Source of the DNA: Colocasia esculenta
Lineage: Eukaryota > Streptophyta > Magnoliopsida > Alismatales > Araceae
NCBI GenBank assembly: GCA_014218235.1
Contig: CM024766.1
Location: 66,329,207 to 66,393,206 of the forward strand
Reading direction: 5' to 3'
DNA: 64,000 nucleotides
Numbering within the stretch: position 1 is the first letter of the stretch; the number at the start of each line of letters is the position of its first letter. The position numbers and the translations under genes are program-made. A model generated the notes under the pieces. That model did not search any database and was not told where the DNA came from. It saw only the letters and a program-made list of their open reading frames with translations. Positions 56,870 through 64,000 of this stretch are shown piece after piece.

Positions 56870-58592
56870 GTTAGTATCATTGATTTTGCCTTTTATTATC
56901 CATTTCTTGTGTCTTGTTGGGCATGTAGTTATAATATGTCCTAACTTATTGCAGTGATAATTTTGTTACCTTTTCTATATACTTGAAATCAGATTTATAT
57001 GCTATATCTTGTTCAGGTACAAATTTTGGTATTGGATATGTTTTAGGGTAGATTATGGTTTCTTCATTATCTGGGGGTGTATATCCTAACCCATTTTTCT
57101 TCTTACCTGATCTTCTAGCACCTTTTAATATTAGAGAGTTTTTACCATTAGTAAATTTCTCTAGTGTGCTTGATAGTTTATTATTTTCTTCATTTAAGTT
57201 TTTAATTTCCTTTTTTAATTCATCTGTGCTTTCCTGTTTTTCCTATTTTGTTATTTGTTCATTCTTAGCTTTTAGGTCTTCACATAACAATTCATTTCTT
57301 CTTTTAAGTTCAGTTATTTATTTTTCTAATTCTTCATTTTCTGTTTTTAAATCAGAATTAGTGTTTTCTAAACAGGTGTTATTTTTCTTACTTGCTTTTA
57401 ATAGTTTAGTTACTTCTTTGTACTTATTATACAATTCATTAAATGCTTCCTCTAAGTTATCAGAATCAGAATCATTACATGAATCGAAGGAGGAGTCAGA
57501 GGTTACCTTTTCATCAACATCTGCCATGAAGGTCAAGTTGGCTTCTTCTTCATCGCTGCATGAGCTTGATTCACTGTCTGAGTCACTATTGTTCTCCCAT
57601 GCTGCTGTCATTGCCTTCTTCTTGTACTTTCTGAACTTCTTGGAGCTGTCCTTCTTCCTGAATTCCGACTTCTTTAACTTTGGACACTCAGTTTTAATGT
57701 GTCCTGGCTTCTTACATTCATAGTAGACGGCTTCTCCTTTCTTTATTTCTTTTCCATCTGGCTTCTTGAATTCCTTGTTTCTTTTGAAGTGCCTTCTTCC
57801 AGATTGGAATTTCTTCTTCTTAGCCAAAATTCGCTGTAATTTTCTAGATAGCATAGCTTCCTCATTTTCGTTGTCTGCATCACTTTCACTTTCAGCTGAG
57901 CTGGCTTCTGGTGAGTCTTCTTCTGCTTTCAAGGCATTTGAGTGCTTCTTTCTACTAGATGACTCTCCTAGCCTTTCCATGTTGATCTCATGGGCCATGA
58001 GGGACCCAATGAGCTTTTCCACTGACATTCTTTTCAAGTCATTAGCTTCTTCTATAGCTGTGACCTTAGGTGTCCACGAGGATGGCAAGGATCTGAGAAT
58101 TTTCCTTACCATATCTGCAATCTCATATGTCTTCCCTAGGCTGGCTAAACCATTGGTGATATCAGTGAATCGGCTAAACATTTGAGTGATTGACTCACCT
58201 GACTGCATCTGAAATCTTTCATACTGAGTGACAAGAATGTCGATTCTTGTCTCCTTTGCCTTGTCTGTACCTTCATAAGTAATCCTGAGCTTTTCCCACA
58301 TTTCCATCGAGGATTTGCAGGCTGAAACTCAGTTGAATTCCTTCTTACTTAGAGCACAACTTAGGATATTCTTTGCTTTGCAATTCAGGGAAATCTTCTT
58401 CTTGTCATCATCTGTCCATTGTGCTTTCTCATTTTTGACTAACAGATCACCTTCTTCTACTATGGAACAAATTTGATAGTCGTGCCCTTGTAGAAAGTAT
58501 TCCATTCTGGTCTTCCAGTAAGGATAATCTTCACCATCGAAGAGAGGGGGTCGGTTGACAGACTGACCTTCAAAGTTACCTTGGGCTGTCAT
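56870..58592 (-). pseudogene. gag of H (SIRE-type), with stops and a damaged zinc knuckle
   Basis: ATG at 58592. A DUF4219/UBN2 gag core (RPPLFDGEDYPYWKTRMEYF, EMWEKLRITYEGTDKAKE, LRSLPSSWTPKVTAI) is broken by TGA near 58329 at a CGA-type site. The first knuckle reads YYECKKPGHIKTEC, its first Cys changed to Tyr. A coiled-coil tail continues through TAA (57318) and TAG codons to about 56960. A second knuckle remnant (HCNKLGHIITTC) and GPKRIWVPK precede pol in another frame. Confidence 0.9.
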
Positions 58593-58641
58593 GGATCTTT
58601 ACTCTTCAGATCGTTGGATCCTTTCTTTGTCGAAGAGACTC

Positions 58642-58653
58642 GCTCTGATACCA
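58642..58653 (-). promoter_or_regulatory. Primer-binding site of H
   Basis: TGGTATCAGAGC on minus, two bases after the 5' LTR. Confidence 0.92.
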
Positions 58654-58655
58654 CT

Positions 58656-61022
58656 TGTTGCCTAGTTGACGAGCCCAGAGGGGGGGTGAATGGGTCTTTA
58701 AAAATTAATCTAGAAGATACCTGTAACTAAAAACATTCACACAAACGTTCTTCGAAGTAGGTTAGTGACAGTTAGTTGAAATAACAAGCACACAAAGAAG
58801 ACAATCACACAACTCAAGGTTTATCCTGGTTCGGACCTCCTTTCCTTAGGAGTCCTACGTCCAGTCCCTGAGCAACAACTCAGGATTTCACTAACTAGGG
58901 TACAGTCCCCCTAAGGACGCTACAACACCCAGCTCAACTGGTCTTCCTTCACACCCGAAGGGAACAACACCCCGGATACCACACCAGGCCTTCCTTCACA
59001 ACCGAAGGGAACAACACCCTGGATACCACCAGGTCTTCCTTCACAACCGAAGGGAACAACACCCTGGATACCACCAGGTCTTCCTTCACAACCGAAGGGA
59101 ACAACACCAAGAGAGTGAATGAAATTCAAGCCCCTAGATCAAGCTTTTGATAAGCAAGGATCTGAAGCAACTAGAACTGAGAGCAAAGAGATTTTAAACA
59201 AGGCACACTCTCAGAACTATGCAGGCTCTCTCAAGATTTTCACAAACTAGTGGAGAGCAAAAGAGCAAAAGCTAAGTGGAATGAAGGTTCTTGGCTCTGG
59301 ACTTTCCTCAGAAGAATTTGAATGCTTGAATACGCGATGTATATTCTTCTATTCTTCTGACTTGAATTTATATCTTCAATTTGAAATGTAGACGTTGAAG
59401 TGTCTGTTGTCTTTCTTTTGAGTAGTCGTTAGACTGAATGACATCTGGAGTCTTGGCAGCTTCCAGTCAACAGTCTTTTGATCACTTGAGCACGCAAAGA
59501 GATAGATCTTCAGAAATATCCGTTGGCTTCTATTTGTTTAATGTTGTACTATGAAGCTAGTTCAGAGGTCTGCACAAATGTCAATCTCAAATAGCAGACA
59601 GCTAAGCTGTCTCTGATGTCAGTCAACGTCAGTAGCAATAGACATGAAAATAGTAGTGCAAAATAGCTTAAGTCTAAAGGACGTAATCAGAGTAGGCACG
59701 ATATGGTCTGCATGCATGCAGAGATATGTTCAGATCTCATAAATGCAAAAGCGTCAGAGAGATGTCTACGTGGACTTAGACTAGTCAACGCTTTTAAGAT
59801 GAATAAGATATCAAGATATGAAATCGATGACTATATGAATTATGAAATCGTTATGAATAAGTCAGGTTGGCCAAGTCGTTGTGATACAGAAGAAGTCGTT
59901 GTGAAACATTTAACAAATCGTTATGAGCTCTAAAGAAATCATTGTGAGTTACTTAACAAATCGTTGTGAGATGCAAATCGTTGTGTTTCTGAAGAAATCG
60001 ATATGAAACACTTAATAAATCGTTATACAAAGCAAATCGTTGTGAATTACTTAACAAATCATTGTGAGATGCAAATCGTTGTGTTTCTGAAGAAATCGAT
60101 ATGAAACACTTAACAAATCGTTATACAAAGCAAATCGTTGTGAACACTTATCAAGTCGTTATGAGCTCTAAAGAAATCGTTATGATAACTTATAGAGTCG
60201 TTACGGCGAGCAAGTCGTTGCGCTTTCTAAAGAAATCGTTACGATAACTTATAGAGTCGTTATGACAGGCAAGTCGTTACGAGTTTCTAAAGAAATCGTT
60301 ATGATAACTTATAGAGTCGTTACGGCGAGCAAGTCGTTGCGCTTTCTAAAGAAATCGTTACGATAACTTATAGAGTCGTTATGACAGGCAAGTCGTTACG
60401 AGTTTCTAAAGAAATCGTTGCGACAACTTATAGAGTCGTTGCGACAGGCAAGTCGTTACGAGCTCTAAAGAAATCGTTACGGTAACTTATAGAGTCGTTG
60501 TGACGAGCAAGTCGTTACGGGCTCTAAAGAAATCGTTATGGTAACTTATAGAGTCGTTGTGACGAGCAAGTCATTACGGGCTCTAAAGAAATCGTGACGG
60601 TAACTTATAGAGTCGTTGTGACATCGACTTGTTTGAATTAACATGACTTTTCAGTCTTATAAGGAAATCGTTGCGATCACTTATAGAATCGTTACGGCAT
60701 CGATTTGTTTGAAACAACATGACTTTTCAGCCAGAAAGGAAATCGTTATGATAATTCTATTGAAATCGATATGCTTATAAAGAAATCGTTATGGCCTTCA
60801 ATAGAAGTCGATATGGACTTAGAGAAATATCATGTTGAAAAGATTAAGGCTTCAGAGAAGTAATGCATACCAATATTGGCTTGTTTGACCTTGGTATTTT
60901 TCTTGTGCTTAAGACTTATGAAATATTCATTAGATATAATTGATAAACTTTTGTTTGGTTTTGTTAATCATCAAAAGATATATGTAATTAATTAGAATTA
61001 CATGGGGACAGACTGGTCATCA
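58656..61022 (-). repeat. 5' LTR of H (2367 bp)
   Basis: Same length and structure as 47247-49613: 45-bp repeats at 58929-59110 and the TCGTT array at about 59816-60640 with eight 59-60-bp units. It retains both canonical termini. Confidence 0.94.
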
Positions 61023-63268
61023 ACTCCTACTACTACACCTGCCTAGCTGCTACTTCAACAACTCTTCCTTCTCTCTGCTGCTACTGCTGGTTCCTTTGTT
61101 GAGGAGAAGTAAAAGATCTCCAAAGTTCCTTGTGACATGTAGGTTCCTCCCTACGATTCTTCTTCCATTTCTTGTTTTCATACTTATGCTCTCCATTTGT
61201 ATAACCCATATTTCCTTTTGTTCCATGTTCTGTAGGATTTCTTTCCTTCTTGTCTCTTTCTTTCGTTAAGAACCTTGTGTCTTAGTGTCTTACCATGTTC
61301 CTATCTTGACTTGTGTTCAGTAGAAACTAATAGGAATAGCTTTCTTTTTTGTTATCATGTTTCTTTTAGTTATGTCCATGTTTATAATCGAAGTTCATGT
61401 GCTCTTGACATGGACTTTCCACTAGATGCAAGGAAGAAGCTCTTAGAAGAGTTATATATTCAATGACCTTCCTTTCATAAGTTTTTATGCCACCCATGTT
61501 ATAAAGACTTTCTCCTATTGTTCTATCTTCTTCTTCATATAGGATGTGTTGGGAATGTATTTAAGATTTACAAACTATTGTTAGATCCTTCATAGAATAG
61601 TAGGAACTCTTAGAAGGATCTCCTAAGTTGATGTTAAACCATTCCTGGAAGAATAGCCTAAGTATGTCGACAGACAGAACCCAACTGTCGACAAATATCA
61701 TGCTTCTAGAACCCAGAAATTCAGAACCACCAGTAGATGTCGACAGATAGAACTCATCTGTCGACAGATGACAACCATCTGTCGACAACCATTTATGGTC
61801 TGTCGACAGCTAGGGACCAGACCCCAGAATCCAGTTTTGGATGACCAGTAGCTGTCGACAACCACCTTATGACTATCGACAGCTACTGCTTGAATTCTTC
61901 CAGAGGTGTCAGCAGGAACCTTGTAAGACTGAAACTCATACCTTATTTACATGTAATATCTTAAGTAAATGATATGGAATGTAAATAAGGAAGTACCCCC
62001 CATTTGAATCTAATAAAAATATTAGAAAAATCATATCTCTTACCAATAAAAAGTCAACTCTCCCACCGAAGAAGAAAAACGTGATTTTGACGATTCCATC
62101 AAAATAGCGTCTTTCTAATCTCTCACAAATTAGCCTACTGAAAGTCTCATAATTCAAATAAACCTAGTAGAATGCTAAAAGAATCCAAGGCCCGGTGAAA
62201 CCACCAGTTTATGTTGACAAATAGAACCATTTCATCCTCAATCCAACTTGTCACACTCTTGTATTGTCCAAACAAGTTACCTTCCTTATTTTCTTGGATT
62301 CTAAACTATTATACCACTGAGATGAATCATTTAATCATCATCTACATCCATCTTTAGATTATTCTTAGACATCCTATTATATTTTCATTCTTATACCTTC
62401 TGGATATCTTTGAGCATTAACTCCTAGAACCTTGCTTCCTGTAAAAATGCTTGACTCTTGATGAGTGCCCAAGTACCATGTATGTATATCAGAAATGGAA
62501 ATGGGATGACGTATTTTTGGGTCTTTGGACTCTCTCTTGATTTAATGCTAGTGCAAATGGGATAGATCCAGTCTCGGGAGGAGCACCAGAATTCATTTAA
62601 TCTGCGCAGAGCGGTATGGATATCTAGGGTGTTTGGCATGACACCACTATATTCTAGATTGGTCGACATTTCCATGAACTATGTTGAAACCTGAATGTTA
62701 TTTGCTTGCTTGAGGAGTGGACAGGGCATCTCTACACATACACTTTCTTTATTTCCTTCTGAATTATTGATTATATATACACTTGTGCTTTGTTATTTCA
62801 TTGATGGACACCATATGTCAGTTCATTGACATGTTACTTTGTGCTTGTTACTATTTGATAATCATGGTTCACTTTATATGTGATCTGATTATATCATTTT
62901 TCTATTACTTGTACTCAGTCCTTATTACCTTCTTGTACCCCAATTATCCTTGATTCATGTAAGCCTTTATATTCCTTGATTTTGGAGGATAAATCCTACT
63001 GGGCAAGAGTGCTCATACCTACTTTTTCTCAGGTAATCTACAGTTCTAGAAGGCGGGACATCAGGATTTGTGAGAGAGCTACCTTTGTGGCGTCTACCTT
63101 TGAGTTGTAAATTAAGAATCATGTAATACCTATAGAATGACAGCTAATTAATTTTTATTTAGTGAAGCCCCGAGTAATTTTCTGCTCAAATAGTTCAAAA
63201 TTTACTCTTGATTTCTTATTCGTTCACGTTCCGGCATTTATAGATATATTAAATGTCGGGACGTGACA
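61023..63268 (+). repeat. 5' LTR of G, right part
   Basis: Continues the LTR from 47246 after the ACTCC duplication and ends GGGACGTGACA, like the B LTR. Contains the palindrome array at 61664-61882. No coding region. Confidence 0.9.
61664..61882. repeat. CTGTCGACAG palindrome array in G LTR, 21/73-bp spacing
   Basis: Sites start at 61664, 61685, 61737, 61758, 61779, 61800, 61852 and 61873. Neighbour spacing is 21 bp in each pair or run, and 61664 to 61737 and 61779 to 61852 are both 73 bp. Six different 11-bp spacers. Same spacing as in B, with different flanking sequence. Confidence 0.95.
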
Positions 63269-63397
63269 GAATGGTATCAGAGCATTGGTTGAGGATCCAA
63301 ATACTTTAGAGTTATTGGTCTTCAACATCCTGTAGTGACCTGTGAGGATGGGTAGAACGCCTGATGTTAAGTTAGATAAGTAAAGTTGGTTATAGAT
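63269..63397 (+). other. Primer-binding site (63272-63283) and start of leader of G
   Basis: TGGTATCAGAGC follows the LTR by three bases, showing that 46331-63268 is a 5' LTR and G lies on plus. The following leader is cut by J after about 115 bp. Confidence 0.88.
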
Positions 63398-64000
63398 TGT
63401 GTTGTGTATGAAATGAATTTCTAGAGATGGGTGAATAGATATTGATAAATTAAAATCTTAAGAGGTCAAGACTATGATCAAATCAGATGAAACAATGTAG
63501 TCGGTGTACTTCAAGCCACATAATGCAAGCAAAATTTTTATGGTGGTACAGCTCCTGTGTGAAGACCTACATCCACCCCTCACTAAACCAAGTGAGGTTC
63601 CTCTAACAACTTGACTTGGATCAGTAAAGAAAGTTTTAGTAGAGTCAACTTCATGCCTTCTAGAGTCGACCTCATCCAAGTGATTGCAGTTTTGACTAAC
63701 TGTCCATCATGTAGAGTTGACCTTGTAGCATCTTAGTGTCGACCTCACATACTGATAGAGTCGACCTAACCTTCATTTGGAGTCAACCTCAAGCCATATT
63801 TTTCTCTAAGCATTAACTAGAAACTTGATTAGTGTCAACCTGATCTCCATGTAGTGTCAACCTAAGGTGATACTTTGAACTTCCGCGTTATAGGAAATCC
63901 ATGAAGCATCGACCTATCCTTTGAATAGAGTCGACTCATATGCATCACCAAACTTCAGTAGCTCATTCATTATTACTTGTATGTCGACCTATGAAGTAAC
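63398..64000 (-). repeat. Probable SIRE-type LTR J (runs past window end), with GTCGAC array
   Basis: Starts TGTGTTGTGTATG; a GGGTGAATAG landmark about 31 bp in and a TGTGTGAAGACCTACATCC stretch match the layout of the I and H LTRs in the same orientation. GTCGAC/GTCAAC cores lie at 63644, 63665, 63716, 63738, 63760, 63782, 63834, 63856, 63908, 63930 and 63983, giving steps of 21-22 or 51-53 bp. Identity as an LTR is inferred; the other end is not visible. Confidence 0.5.

Larger units (their letters stand above)
47247..61022 (-). mobile_element. Element H: complete SIRE-type Ty1/copia element with third ORF
   Basis: Two LTRs of 2367 bp (47247-49613 and 58656-61022), Met primer site, gag, pol, an env-position ORF and a polypurine tract, all on the minus strand. 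The target duplication ACTCC is perfect (47242-47246 and 61023-61027). The LTRs are highly similar, so insertion is fairly recent, yet every ORF has stops or frameshifts. Confidence 0.95.

Overview
This window is nuclear DNA of a flowering plant and consists entirely of retrotransposons nested inside one another. I found no host gene, tRNA, rRNA or CRISPR array. The evidence is plant-type Ty3/gypsy (Tat and chromovirus), Ty1/copia (SIRE-type) and LINE coding regions, long LTRs, 5-bp target duplications, initiator-Met primer sites and GT-AG introns. The species cannot be named from the sequence.

Layout. A1 (1-9612, +) is the 3' part of a Tat-type Ty3/gypsy element: integrase end, then two antisense accessory genes (a plant-mobile-domain gene and a PMD/DUF7745-like gene), then polypurine tract and 3' LTR. 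It ends inside an older Tat element, D (+), whose pieces lie at 9613-10825, 25773-26938 and 41890 to about 44474. D was split by E, a solo LTR at 10826-25772 (duplication GGTGG), itself split by A2, a Tat element on the minus strand at 12427-25028, which holds a fragment F (leader and 3.6-kb LTR, 16.8-21.1 kb). D was split again by B, a chromovirus at 26939-41889 (duplication ATTAC), whose pol is interrupted by a second chromovirus, C (minus, LTR 31913-34192). C is fused to a LINE fragment, K (about 35.1-40.25 kb). D appears to sit in the gag of I, a SIRE-type copia element (minus, 44.48-46.33 kb). I's LTR was hit by G, a chromovirus whose 5' LTR (46331-63268) was split by H, a complete SIRE-type element at 47247-61022 (duplication ACTCC) with an env-position third ORF. 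A last SIRE-type LTR, J, probably starts near 63398.

Main discovery candidate. Several families carry arrays of short CG-containing palindromes at fixed spacing while the spacer sequence varies. In the Tat elements and solo LTR E the unit is an 8-bp GTCGCGAC-like site, 10 bp, a second site, often with a further site after 3 bp (starts 18 and 11 bp apart). In B, G and J the site is CTGTCGACAG/GTCGAC-like, with starts 21-22 bp apart and pairs repeating every 73-74 bp. In Tat elements the arrays lie 100-350 bp upstream of TATA boxes of both the LTR and the antisense accessory gene, and also in an accessory-gene intron and in the element leader. This looks like a shared cis code controlling sense and antisense transcription, and is reminiscent of the VANC/VANDAL anti-silencing pairing. 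That functional reading is inference.

Almost every coding region is decayed, and most premature stops are TAG at glutamine positions, as expected from C-to-T change at methylated CAG (CHG) sites.
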